DNA of 7,027 bases from Thermoplasmata archaeon. GTDB taxonomy: Archaea; Thermoplasmatota; Thermoplasmata; Lutacidiplasmatales; UBA184. Under the pieces are notes generated by a model. That model was given only the letters and a program-made list of their open reading frames with translations. It made no database searches and had not been told where the DNA came from. Position 1 is the first letter of the stretch, and every line of letters starts with the position of its first letter. A program made the translations under genes and the position numbers. The stretch is taken from contig JASHSA010000069.1 in assembly GCA_030037035.1 (NCBI GenBank), positions 1 to 7,027 of the forward strand, in the 5' to 3' direction. Of this stretch, positions 1-6,729 are shown in pieces.

Positions 1-942
1 CGCGCCGGCCTCCCGCGCGAGGCCGGCGGCCGGAACCGCCGCGCCGGTCGCCACCGACGGCGCCGCCGCGAGGCCGCGGGCCACGCCGCCCTGGGTGACG
101 GTGCTCGCGCTCGGGAAGCCGAGCGCGACCAGATGGGTCCCCGCGGTCGAGATCAGGAACGGCGAGGCGACCGCCGCGCCGAGGTAGCCGACGAGGATCA
201 CCGGGTTCGGGCTGCCGACCGCCAGCTCGAGCGGTACGACCAGCACGCACGGCAGGAACGCGAGCTCGACGAACAGCAGCCAGGCCCGCCGGGGGAGGGC
301 CGCGAGCGGGCGGAACGGCCAGAGCAGGGTCACGAGCGGCAGGATCACGAGCAGGACCGCGAGGACGGCGTCCCTCAGGCCGACGGCGAGCACGAGCGCG
401 AAGACGATCGAGAACTCGACCAGGGAGAGGACGAACGCCACGACCCCGTTGTCCCACGCGAAGGCGATCCCGCCGTAGCCGCCGAGGTTCGTCCAGCTCT
501 GCCAGGCCCCGCCGTCCCAGCCGGCGACGACCGGGTAGAGCCCCCCGGCGAGCCCGAGGATCGCCGCGGCGATCGGGACGGTGAAGTTCGCCGCCGCGAC
601 CGCGAGCACGAGGCGGGGGAGCAGCCCGTCGAACGTGCTCGCCCAACGGGCGACGGTCGTCCGGGCGAGATAGAGGACGGCGACGCCGACCGCGAGCAGC
701 GCGACCGCCGGGTCGACGACCCCGCCGATCAGGTACGACGAGAACGCCGCCGCCTGCCCGAGGAAGTCGTTCGGCGACGCCGAGACCCCGAGGACCGCCG
801 GATAGAGCGCGCGCACGGTCATCTCGGGGACGAGCAGGTTGTCGTACGCCGGTCCGGTCACCGCGTTGAGGAGCGCGGTCGCGTCGGCGAAGATCAGGAA
901 CAGGAGCGTCTGGACGAGGACCGGGAGGTCGAGCGCGCTCAT
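1..942 (-). CDS. TrbL/VirB6-like polytopic membrane protein (3' end outside window)
   Basis: My own minus-strand translation from the ATG at 942 is open for 314 codons to the left edge, so the C-terminus is missing. The protein is strongly hydrophobic. Likely membrane segments lie near residues 75-93, 109-131, 164-187, 190-208, 219-241 and 247-264, followed by a small-residue-rich Ala/Gly/Val tail. The stretch around residues 188-235 (GLRDAVLAVLLVILPLVTLL, then WPF, a basic linker, and a helix with FVELAFLP) resembles TrbL/VirB6-type conjugal transfer channel proteins: an RD pair, a hydrophobic helix, a basic-aromatic loop and another helix with F/L-x-E-L. VirB6/TrbL proteins form the inner-membrane part of type IV secretion channels; archaeal CedA is a comparable polytopic component of a DNA importer. 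Its position directly behind a VirB2-like gene supports this. The start lies 9 nt after the upstream stop and has no clear Shine-Dalgarno sequence. The coding call is firm. The family is recognised by pattern only; another polytopic membrane protein is possible. Confidence 0.72.
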   Translation of the reverse strand, partial: MSALDLPVLVQTLLFLIFADATALLNAVTGPAYDNLLVPEMTVRALYPAVLGVSASPNDFLGQAAAFSSYLIGGVVDPAVALLAVGVAVLYLARTTVARWASTFDGLLPRLVLAVAAANFTVPIAAAILGLAGGLYPVVAGWDGGAWQSWTNLGGYGGIAFAWDNGVVAFVLSLVEFSIVFALVLAVGLRDAVLAVLLVILPLVTLLWPFRPLAALPRRAWLLFVELAFLPCVLVVPLELAVGSPNPVILVGYLGAAVASPFLISTAGTHLVALGFPSASTVTQGGVARGLAAAPSVATGAAVPAAGLAREAGA

Positions 943-951
943 CGACGCCCG

Positions 952-1326
952 TCAGGAGCCGGTGACGACCCAGTGGGCGAGGCCGTAGATCAGGCCGCTG
1001 ACGGCGGCGGTGAACAACAGCGTGCCGACCAGCGCGTCGCGGGCGCGGTCCTTCGCCTGGACCTTCTTCGTCACGTCGTTCGAGAACCAGCTGAGGGCGA
1101 CCCGTGCCCAGACGAGGGCGAGGATCCCTCCCCCGGCGAGCCCGACGAGCTCGACCAGGCGGTTGACGGCCGCGGTGAAGTTCGCGACCGGCCCCGGGTC
1201 CTGGCCCGGGGAGGTCGCGGTCCGTGCGGCGGCGGGCGTCGTCGCGGGCCCGGGCAGGCCCGCGCACCCCGTCGCCACGGCGAGCGCCGTCGCGAATGTG
1301 ACGAGCGCCCAGCGCGGCGCCGTCAT
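952..1326 (-). CDS. VirB2/TrbC (CedA1/TedC)-like pilin-type small membrane protein
   Basis: A 124-residue protein. Residues 5-20 form a hydrophobic signal segment ending in ATGC (Cys21), which resembles a lipobox. A Pro/Ala/Thr-rich spacer follows (22-48). Two membrane helices (about 56-80 and 98-121) flank a short basic loop, NDVTKKVQAKDRARDAL. Two hydrophobic helices hinged by a short polar, basic loop, with a G-rich first helix and a second helix starting near ALVGTLLF, is the layout of VirB2/TrbC conjugative pilins and of the archaeal CedA1/TedC pilins of DNA-import systems. Those are established as VirB2 homologues; membership here is my inference. Its ATG overlaps the upstream stop as ATGA, and a GGAG lies 5 nt before the start, so translation is probably coupled to the PKD protein gene. 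The next gene is TrbL/VirB6-like, matching the VirB2-near-VirB6 order of such systems. Alternatives are a small lipoprotein or a holin-like protein. Confidence 0.7.
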   Translation of the reverse strand: MTAPRWALVTFATALAVATGCAGLPGPATTPAAARTATSPGQDPGPVANFTAAVNRLVELVGLAGGGILALVWARVALSWFSNDVTKKVQAKDRARDALVGTLLFTAAVSGLIYGLAHWVVTGS

Positions 1327-3485
1327 GGCCGCTCCGGCTCGGACCAGGCGAGCGCCTCCTCGCCGTCGAAGCCGCGTCCCGAGCGCACGGTGCCGTCCGC
1401 CTTCAGGCGCTCGAGCGTGGCGCGGACGACCTCCGGGGCGAGCCCCCGTTCCTCGGCGAGCATCTCGACGAGCGCCCGGTCGACCCCGTCGGACGGCTCG
1501 ATCACCTCCCGCAGGACGGCGACCGGGTCGAGCGGCGCCGGGGGCCGAGCCCGCGACCGCCGGCCGCGGCGGACGACCGCCCAGCCGACGATCGCCACCA
1601 GCGCGAACGTCACCAGGACGACCGCGAACGGTTCAAGGCCGTCCGCGGCGGCGAGGCCGGCGGGGGACGCGGCGACGCTGACGTTGCCGGTCGCGAGGCT
1701 CGCGTAGCCCAGGGCGTCGAGCACGACGACCGTGACGACGAGCGGACCCGCCGGGACGCCGGTCAGGTTCCGGACGAGCGTCCCCGGCAGTTTCGCGCCG
1801 AGGCTTCCGTCTCCGCCCCGCGAGTCGTTCCAGCGCACGGCGTACGGCGCGACCCCGCCCGCGACCGTCACGCGGAGGACGAGCCGGCCCGGGCCGGGCG
1901 AAGCTAGGGTCAGCGAGGCGCGGGGGGCCGGAGCGCCCAGCTCGGTCAGTCGCTGGAGCGCGAGGCGTCCCTGAGCGTCGACGACCTGAACGACGACGCC
2001 GAGCGGACCCTCCCGGAGGACCGTGGCGTTCCAGCCGAACGTTCCCGGTACCGCGAGCACCCCGGTCGCTGCCGAGGCGTTCGGGCTCCCGGTCGAGGCG
2101 ACGATCGCCCAATCGAACGGGGCGGCGCCTCCCACGACGCTCGCGCTGACGTTCAGCGAGACCGCCGTCCCCGCCGGGGCGGCCGCTCCCGTCGCCTCCA
2201 GCCCCAGCGGCGGCGCGAAGTCGACGTCCTCCGTCGCCGGGAGGCTCGCGACCGAGAGCGCGTCGACCGCGTCGACCGTCAGGACGAACGTGCCGGCGTC
2301 GCTCGCGTTGAGCGGGACGAACGCCGTACCGTCGGAGGCGAGCGTCGCGGTCCCGCGCGCGCCGGAGCCGACGACCGACCAGGCGAGCTGGAACGGGGGG
2401 ACGCCCCCGGCGATCGCGAGCGGAGCGTAGAGGGTCTCCCCGACCTCGCCGTTCGGCGCGGACGGTCCCAGCGTGACGGACGGCGGCGCGACGACCGGCT
2501 GCTCGAGCACGGCGTCGGCGGCGCGGTACGGGGTTTCCGCGCCCACCGCCTCGAACGTCACCGGCGAGGGGCCGGGGGAGCGGAACGTGCAGCCGTACTC
2601 GAGCGACGGGCCGCCGTCGGGATCGGAGAGGACGGCGTCGTCACAGCCGAACAGCGACGAGAACGCCGCCGGCGCGCCGACGGTGGAGACCTGGAAGTCG
2701 ACCGGCACGCCGACCTCGGCGACCGGGGCGGACGGCGCGATCGCCGCCGCGAACCCCGCGCTGACGTTCACCGGCTCCGGCGGGGCGGCCTCCGCGGAGC
2801 CGCCGCTCACGTCGGTCGCGACGATCGTCGGCCGGTAGGTCCCGTTCGCCGGGTAGACGTGCCCGAGGGAGAACTCCCCCGCCGCGCTCACGTTCGCACT
2901 CGAGGTCGCCCCGTCGCCCCAGGCGACCTGGAGGCGGTACGGGGGGCTGCCGCCGCCGACCGTGCCGCGGAGCTCGACGGTCGTTCCCGGCACGGCCGGA
3001 TTCGGCTCGATCGCCACGTCGGCGAGCGAGACCGGCCCCTCCACGGTCAACGCCGCGGTCGCGTTGGAGGCGAGGGCGCTGGCGTTCCCCGCACACCGGA
3101 GGACCGCCGCGGAATCGACGGCGGCCGTCGTCACGCCGGTGCCGCCCCCGTCCGCCACGAAGACGGTCGTCGGCCCTACGGTCGACGCGAGGCTCCCCTC
3201 GGTCCCCCCCGGGGCGATCGACCAGCGGAACCAGCTCGGCGTCACCGCGCAGCCGGGCGGGACGTCGATCCAGGAGGCCCGGAGCGTGACGTTCGTGCCG
3301 GTCTCGAGCCACCAGGTCCCCGGATCGACGGTGACCTCCGCGGGGGAAGCGGCGCTCGCGGCCATCGTGCGCGCGGGGCGGTCGCGGAGCGCGGCGGGGG
3401 CCGAGGGCAGAGGGGCGGCGGCGATCGCCGTGACGGCGACCGAGAGCGCGGCGAGGACCACGGTCGTCCGAGCGAGCCCGGGCAC
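1323..3485 (-). CDS. Secreted PKD/Ig-like surface protein with one membrane anchor and a cytoplasmic winged-helix-like tail
   Basis: A 720-residue protein with a GTG start. That start is preferred because residues 6-24 then form a signal peptide; the ATG at residue 41 would remove it. The ectodomain (about 45-615) is a chain of beta-sandwich modules. A recognisable PKD domain lies at 155-245 (WGDG at 189-192, HVY at 209-211, GTY at 215-217). A GG-x-x-PF/PY motif recurs near 177, 360, 452 and 543, marking at least four Ig/PKD-like units. It has 13 N-x-S/T sequons (such as N65, N134, N214, N445, N601), fitting archaeal N-glycosylation. Four cysteines (79, 131, 281, 299) could form two disulfides. 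One membrane helix at 621-638 is followed by RRGRRSR, giving an outside-to-inside topology. The last 65 or so residues (helix 667-678, then EVVRATLERLKADGTV) look like a winged helix-turn-helix domain. The protein may be an adhesin, pilus-associated or sensor protein of the downstream secretion-like genes. The exact role is unknown. Confidence 0.75.
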   Translation of the reverse strand: MPGLARTTVVLAALSVAVTAIAAAPLPSAPAALRDRPARTMAASAASPAEVTVDPGTWWLETGTNVTLRASWIDVPPGCAVTPSWFRWSIAPGGTEGSLASTVGPTTVFVADGGGTGVTTAAVDSAAVLRCAGNASALASNATAALTVEGPVSLADVAIEPNPAVPGTTVELRGTVGGGSPPYRLQVAWGDGATSSANVSAAGEFSLGHVYPANGTYRPTIVATDVSGGSAEAAPPEPVNVSAGFAAAIAPSAPVAEVGVPVDFQVSTVGAPAAFSSLFGCDDAVLSDPDGGPSLEYGCTFRSPGPSPVTFEAVGAETPYRAADAVLEQPVVAPPSVTLGPSAPNGEVGETLYAPLAIAGGVPPFQLAWSVVGSGARGTATLASDGTAFVPLNASDAGTFVLTVDAVDALSVASLPATEDVDFAPPLGLEATGAAAPAGTAVSLNVSASVVGGAAPFDWAIVASTGSPNASAATGVLAVPGTFGWNATVLREGPLGVVVQVVDAQGRLALQRLTELGAPAPRASLTLASPGPGRLVLRVTVAGGVAPYAVRWNDSRGGDGSLGAKLPGTLVRNLTGVPAGPLVVTVVVLDALGYASLATGNVSVAASPAGLAAADGLEPFAVVLVTFALVAIVGWAVVRRGRRSRARPPAPLDPVAVLREVIEPSDGVDRALVEMLAEERGLAPEVVRATLERLKADGTVRSGRGFDGEEALAWSEPERP
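1332..1335 (-). promoter_or_regulatory. Ribosome binding site of the VirB2-like gene
   Basis: On the minus strand GGAG lies 5 nt before the ATG at 1326, inside the last codons of the PKD protein gene. It supports reinitiation or coupled translation across the ATGA overlap and fixes the start of the small pilin-like gene. Confidence 0.5.
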
Positions 3486-3488
3486 GCG

Positions 3489-3497
3489 CCACCACCC
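3489..3497 (-). promoter_or_regulatory. Possible ribosome binding site of the PKD protein gene
   Basis: The minus strand reads GGGTGGTGG, ending 3 nt before the GTG at 3485. GGTG pairs with the usual archaeal 16S 3' end (anti-SD core CACCUCC). In GC-rich DNA this could be chance. The 75-nt gap to flpA (3486-3560) contains no convincing TATA box at the leaderless distance. The only AT-richer spot is GCATCA at 3526-3521 on the minus strand, which would give a short leader containing this site. It is therefore unclear whether the PKD gene has its own promoter or is read through from flpA. Confidence 0.25.
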
Positions 3498-3560
3498 GGT
3501 CGGAGCGACCCCGCCCTCCCTGATGCGGCCGCACCGCCCGACGGAGGATGGAACGCGGGC

Positions 3561-4217
3561 CTACGACCGGACGGCGAGCGCGACGTGCTCCCGCGCGAAC
3601 GGTGCGAGCGGCACCTCGGCCTCCAGGCGGAGGCCGGCCCGCACGAGCGCGGCCCGGCTCTCGCGGACGACGACCGACGCCGGCCGGCGCTGCGTGACCG
3701 AACGGACCTTCAGCATCAGGAGCCCGCGCCCGTTCCCGGCAAGGCACGCCTCGGCGTTCTCGCGGAAGATCCGGGCCTGGTCGCGCTGGGCGACGTCCTG
3801 GTAGAGCAGGTCGACCTCCCCGACGTCGGCGCGGTACCGCTCCGGCAGCTGGGCGTCGGCGAGGATCGGCAGGACGTTCGCCCTCCGGCGGGCGAGCGCC
3901 AAGAGGGCGGCGAACGAGCTCGGGCTCTTCTCGACGACGAACAGCTCGGCGGACGGCCAGAGGTCGGAGAGGTGGCTCACGGTCGTCCCGTGCGCTCCCC
4001 CGAGGTAGAGCGCCGAGCGCGGCGACGCGAGCAGGTCGTCCGGCGCGCCGTTCAGGAGGAACGCCGCCAGCTTCGAGCGCCACGGGTCCCAGTGGCGGTA
4101 CTCGACGCCGTCGACCGTGCGGAGGGTCTCCCCGTAGACCTTCGTCCCCGGCTCCGCGTTGCGGGTGTAGAGCTCGCGGCCCTCGCGACGGAGCTCCGGC
4201 CAGCGGGTCGTCTCCAC
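3561..4217 (-). CDS. flpA: Fibrillarin-like rRNA/tRNA 2'-O-methyltransferase
   Basis: FlpA is the SAM-dependent methyltransferase of archaeal C/D box ribonucleoproteins; with L7Ae, Nop5 and a guide RNA it methylates ribose 2'-OH groups in rRNA and tRNA. The 218 residues carry the family signatures in order: VYGE (27-30), the EYRHWDPWRSKLAA block (39-52), the SAM-binding loop LYLGGAHGTTVSHLSDL (70-86), acidic E96 at the end of strand 2, PILADA (117-122), DVAQRDQ (141-147), MLKVRSV (168-174) and H211 near the C-terminus. K49, D141, K170 and H211 occupy plausible positions of the Lys-Asp-Lys-His catalytic set. The start is a GTG 7 nt after the ridA stop; no other start codon lies upstream in frame. 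The N-terminal domain is slightly shorter than in many archaeal homologues (around 227 residues), and the SAM loop reads GAHG where GASG is usual. The usual neighbour nop5/nop56 is absent; ridA is the probable operon partner. Confidence 0.95.
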   Translation of the reverse strand: METTRWPELRREGRELYTRNAEPGTKVYGETLRTVDGVEYRHWDPWRSKLAAFLLNGAPDDLLASPRSALYLGGAHGTTVSHLSDLWPSAELFVVEKSPSSFAALLALARRRANVLPILADAQLPERYRADVGEVDLLYQDVAQRDQARIFRENAEACLAGNGRGLLMLKVRSVTQRRPASVVVRESRAALVRAGLRLEAEVPLAPFAREHVALAVRS

Positions 4218-4224
4218 GCGGGCG

Positions 4225-4689
4225 CTAGGCGGTTTCGACCAAAAGTTCGACCTCGACGGGGGCGCGCAGCGGCAGCCCGGCGACGCCCACGGTCGTACGG
4301 CTGGCCCGACCGGCCTCGCCGAAGACGGCGAGCAACAGCTCCGAACCGCCGTTCGCCACCTCGTGCTCGCGGTGGAAGCCCTCGGAGACCGCGACGAACA
4401 CGCCGAGCCGCACCGCGCGCCGGATCGACTCGAGCCCCCCGAGCTCCGCGGAGAGGGCGCTCAGCGCCTGCAGGGTCGCGCGCCGCACGAGCTCGCTCGC
4501 GACCGGTGCCGGGACGTCGTGATCGACGGTGCCGGGACGCACGACCGCCCCGTTCTCGAAGACGATCTGCCCGGAGACCCAGGCGAGAGTCCCGCTGCGT
4601 GCGACCGGCGCGTACGCGCCCTTCGGCGACGGCGGGGGAGGGAGCTCGATCCCCAGCTCGCGCAGCCTCTCGGACGGAGGGGTGCTCAT
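4225..4689 (-). CDS. RidA/YjgF/UK114-family protein
   Basis: A 154-residue member of the RidA superfamily, close to the subfamily of about 150 residues that begins with a short helix and the ERLRELGIELP pattern. RidA enzymes form trimers and hydrolyse reactive enamines/imines such as 2-aminoacrylate that PLP enzymes release; many paralogues have other or unknown roles. Visible features are AYAPVARSGTLAWVSGQ (25-41), a long central helix with ATLQALSALSAELGGLESI (71-89), and the signature SRTTVGVAGLPLRAPVEVE (130-148). R131 and E146 are 15 residues apart, the same spacing as the substrate-binding R105 and E120 of E. coli RidA, so deaminase activity is plausible. It is the first gene of a minus-strand unit with flpA 7 nt downstream. 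An AT-rich box about 26 bp before the ATG suggests a leaderless transcript. Family assignment is secure; the substrate is not known. Confidence 0.9.
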   Translation of the reverse strand: MSTPPSERLRELGIELPPPPSPKGAYAPVARSGTLAWVSGQIVFENGAVVRPGTVDHDVPAPVASELVRRATLQALSALSAELGGLESIRRAVRLGVFVAVSEGFHREHEVANGGSELLLAVFGEAGRASRTTVGVAGLPLRAPVEVELLVETA

Positions 4690-4704
4690 GGCCCGGCTAG
4701 GCGA

Positions 4705-4724
4705 GGGTGCCGAAAACGCTGACC
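4705..4724 (-). promoter_or_regulatory. TATA-like box of ridA-flpA
   Basis: The minus strand reads TCAGCGTTTTCGG, with the TTTT (4716-4713) centred about 26 bp before the ridA ATG at 4689. This is the only AT-rich spot in the 82-bp divergent gap and sits where an archaeal BoxA should be if transcription starts at the start codon. No Shine-Dalgarno precedes this ATG, which fits a leaderless mRNA. Confidence 0.45.
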
Positions 4725-4739
4725 GGCCCCGACGACCGA

Positions 4740-4752
4740 ACCGCTATCCCCC
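4740..4752 (+). promoter_or_regulatory. Weak TATA-like box of the small zinc-ribbon gene
   Basis: ACCGCTATCCCCC, with CTAT centred about 26 bp before the ATG at 4772, is the best candidate BoxA for the plus-strand gene. It is short and GC-flanked, so it is weaker than the boxes of ridA and the DUF885 gene. If real, the gap 4690-4771 is a compact divergent promoter. Confidence 0.3.
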
Positions 4753-4771
4753 GGCCGGCGATTCCCGCGCG

Positions 4772-5056
4772 ATGACGCTCTTCCGCCGCAAGGCTCGTCC
4801 GCGGGACGAGCCCGCGGCCCCGGGCGAGACCCCGGCCGCCCCCGGGGCGGCGCGCCCGGGGCCTGCCCGCACGGCGAAGCCGGCCGTCCCGTCCGTCGCC
4901 CTCCCCCCTCCGGGGACCCCGCCTCCCCTCCCCCGGCGCGCGCCCGAGGACGACGGGAGCGAGGCCCCCTCCGGGTCGCTCTCCCGATGCTTCGTCTGCC
5001 GCTCGCCGCTCGAGGCGGGGCGTTGCCCGCAGTGTCGTCTCGCCTGGGTCGAGTGA
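4772..5056 (+). CDS. Small Pro/Ala-rich protein with a C-terminal four-cysteine zinc ribbon
   Basis: A 94-residue protein of unknown function. It starts with a short basic segment (MTLFRRKARP), continues as a low-complexity Pro/Ala/Gly linker (about 13-70), and ends in a zinc-ribbon-like knuckle pair, CFVC at 73-76 and CPQC at 85-88, with eight residues between. The two CxxC pairs can hold one zinc ion. The ATG at 4772 is preferred over an in-frame GTG at 4529, because the longer version would overlap ridA antisense and cross the divergent promoter gap. No signal peptide or membrane helix is seen, so it is probably cytoplasmic. It lies 50 nt before the DUF885 gene on the same strand, but that gene has its own TATA-like box. 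The architecture mirrors the protein at the right edge of the window. It may be a nucleic-acid- or protein-binding adaptor; this is inference. Confidence 0.75.
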   Translation: MTLFRRKARPRDEPAAPGETPAAPGAARPGPARTAKPAVPSVALPPPGTPPPLPRRAPEDDGSEAPSGSLSRCFVCRSPLEAGRCPQCRLAWVE

Positions 5057-5073
5057 CGCCGCCGCTCCGCGGA

Positions 5074-5087
5074 ACAGCTTTTGACCG
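5074..5087 (+). promoter_or_regulatory. TATA-like box of the DUF885 gene
   Basis: AACAGCTTTTGACC, with TTTT centred about 26 bp before the ATG at 5107, lies in the 50-nt gap after the zinc-ribbon gene. Position and composition match a BoxA element for a leaderless transcript, and its core (AGCTTTT) resembles the ridA box (AGCGTTTT). It also supports the ATG at 5107 over in-frame starts further upstream. Confidence 0.5.
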
Positions 5088-5106
5088 AGGCCGCTCCTTG
5101 GGCTCC

Positions 5107-6729
5107 ATGAACGCCTCCTCCTCCGACTTCGACCTCCTCGAGCGCGAGATCGTCGACCATCTGTTCGTGCTGCAGCCCGGCTACGCCGTCGGCCTGGGGC
5201 TGCACACCTACGACGGACGGAGCCCCGACCTCACGACCGCGGCGACCGAGCGGTGGGAGGGGACCGCCGACCGGCTGCTCGAGCGTCTGGAAGCGGTCGA
5301 CCCGGGCTCGCTCGCCCCGGAGCGAGCGATCGACCGGCTGCTGCTGCGTCTGCTCCTCGAGAGCCCGCTGTTCGACCTGCGCGAGGCCCACGAGCTCGAG
5401 CGGAACCCGATCTCCTACGTCGGCATGTTCTCCCTGACGTCGTACCTCGTCCGCGACTACGCCCCTCCGGCGGAACGGGCGGCGTCGGTCGAGAAGGTCC
5501 TGCTCGACGCCGGCGCGATCTTTCGCACCGGGCGGCAGCGGCTTCGCGGCCCTCTCCCGAAGGCGTTCGTCGACCTCGCCCTGGCGATGGGCGGGCAGCT
5601 CCCGACGCACTTCGCCGAGGCGCAGACGTTCGCGACCCGCGCCGGTCTCGGCGCCCGGGTCGGCGCGGCGCGGGAGAGCGCCGAGGCGTCGCTCCGGGAG
5701 TTCCTCGACTGGCTCCGCTCCGACGAGCTCCCCCGGGCGACGGGGAACTTTGCCCTCGGCCCGGAGCTCTACTGCCGGATGCTCTTCGTCCGGGAGGGGA
5801 TCGAGGCCCCCGTCGAGGAGATCCGCGAGGCCGGCCTCGCCGACCTGCGTCGCAACGAGGCCCGCCTCGCCGAGATCGCGCGCGAGGCCGGCCGCACCGA
5901 GGAGGAGCTCCTCCTCGGGCTCGCGAACGACCACCCGGAGGCCGGCGAGGTCCTCGCGACGGCCCGGGCGTTCGTCGACCTGACCCGCCACTTCGTCACC
6001 GCGCACGACCTCGTCTCGATCCCGGAGCCGGCGGTCTGCCGCGTCGAGGAGACGCCGCCGTACAGCCGGGCCTGGACGACCGCGAGCATGAACCCGCCCG
6101 GGCCGTTCGACGCGTCGACCCCCGAGGGGATCTACTACGTGACGCTCGTCGACCCGAGCTGGAGCCCGCAGCAGCAGGAGGAATGGCTCCGCAACCTCAA
6201 CGGACCGATGCTGCGGAACATCACTGTCCACGAGGTCTATCCCGGCCACTACCTCCAGTTCCTGCACTTCCGGCAGCGGCCCGCGCCGCTGACGCGCAAG
6301 GTCTTCCTCTCCCCGTCGTTCACGGAGGGCTGGGCCCACTACTGCGAGCAGCTCGCGATCGAGGCCGGGCTCGACGCCGGCCACCGCGAGGCGGAGCTCG
6401 CCCAGCTGCACGACGCCCTCCTGCGCGACTGCCGTCTCCTATCGTCGATCGGGCTGCACACCGACGGCTGGCCGGTCGAGCGCTCGACCGAGCTGTTCCG
6501 GCGCTCCGCGCACCTCGAGCAGCTCCCGGCGGAGCGCGAGGCGCTCCGGGGGACGTTCAACCCGGAGTACTTCTGCTACACGCTCGGCAAGCTCGCGATC
6601 CTGAACGCCCGCAAGCGGCTGCTCGCGTCGAAGTTCCGCGGGAGCCTGCGCGACTTCCACGACGCGCTGCTCAGCCACGGCGCCCCGCCGGTGGGGCTCC
6701 TCGACCGTCTCCTCGAGAGCGGAGCGTAG
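5107..6729 (+). CDS. DUF885-family zinc-metalloprotease-like protein
   Basis: A 540-residue, mostly helical soluble protein of the DUF885 family, a widespread group of predicted zinc metallopeptidases whose substrates are largely uncharacterised. The metal site is visible as HEVYPGH at 375-381, a variant of HExxH with proline and glycine between the first glutamate and the second histidine that is typical of DUF885. E407 in EGWAHYCEQLAIEAG is the expected third zinc ligand, about 26 residues further on. The C-terminal block FNPEYFCYTLGKLAILNARK (484-503) matches the family's YxxGK-type helix. The length is in the usual 500-600 range and nothing appears truncated. No signal peptide or membrane anchor is seen, unlike many bacterial members that are exported lipoproteins, so a cytoplasmic role such as peptide turnover is likely. 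The ATG at 5107 fits the TATA-like box 26 bp upstream; a longer in-frame start at 4987 would overlap the zinc-ribbon gene. Peptidase activity is inferred from motifs. Confidence 0.9.
   Translation: MNASSSDFDLLEREIVDHLFVLQPGYAVGLGLHTYDGRSPDLTTAATERWEGTADRLLERLEAVDPGSLAPERAIDRLLLRLLLESPLFDLREAHELERNPISYVGMFSLTSYLVRDYAPPAERAASVEKVLLDAGAIFRTGRQRLRGPLPKAFVDLALAMGGQLPTHFAEAQTFATRAGLGARVGAARESAEASLREFLDWLRSDELPRATGNFALGPELYCRMLFVREGIEAPVEEIREAGLADLRRNEARLAEIAREAGRTEEELLLGLANDHPEAGEVLATARAFVDLTRHFVTAHDLVSIPEPAVCRVEETPPYSRAWTTASMNPPGPFDASTPEGIYYVTLVDPSWSPQQQEEWLRNLNGPMLRNITVHEVYPGHYLQFLHFRQRPAPLTRKVFLSPSFTEGWAHYCEQLAIEAGLDAGHREAELAQLHDALLRDCRLLSSIGLHTDGWPVERSTELFRRSAHLEQLPAEREALRGTFNPEYFCYTLGKLAILNARKRLLASKFRGSLRDFHDALLSHGAPPVGLLDRLLESGA

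Noticed and set aside
4..27. Perfect 9-bp inverted repeat with a 6-nt loop (GCCGGCCTC / GAGGCCGGC)
   Set aside because: It lies inside the VirB6-like coding sequence in an Ala/Gly-rich stretch and has no T-run. Such hairpins are common by chance in DNA this GC-rich, so it is not called a terminator.
133..1707. Long plus-strand open frame of 524 codons
   Set aside because: Its product is an Arg/Glu/Asp-rich low-complexity chain with no domain. It lies antisense to the VirB6-like, VirB2-like and PKD genes, whose translations show clear signal peptides and membrane helices. Long shadow frames are expected at this GC content.
2259..2279. Short tandem GCGTCGACC repeat
   Set aside because: Only two copies, inside the PKD gene, encoding part of a VDAVDAL-like segment. 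It is ordinary coding redundancy, not a repeat element.
2859..4700. Long plus-strand open frame of 613 codons, and a minus-strand one of 480 codons at 2641-4083
   Set aside because: Both are Arg/Gly/Pro/Ala-rich shadows of the PKD, flpA and ridA genes. They have no recognisable fold and cut across the true gene boundaries.
4744..6411. Minus-strand open frame of 555 codons
   Set aside because: It is antisense to the zinc-ribbon and DUF885 genes. The opposite strand carries the conserved HEVYPGH and EGWAHY motifs, so this frame is a composition artefact.
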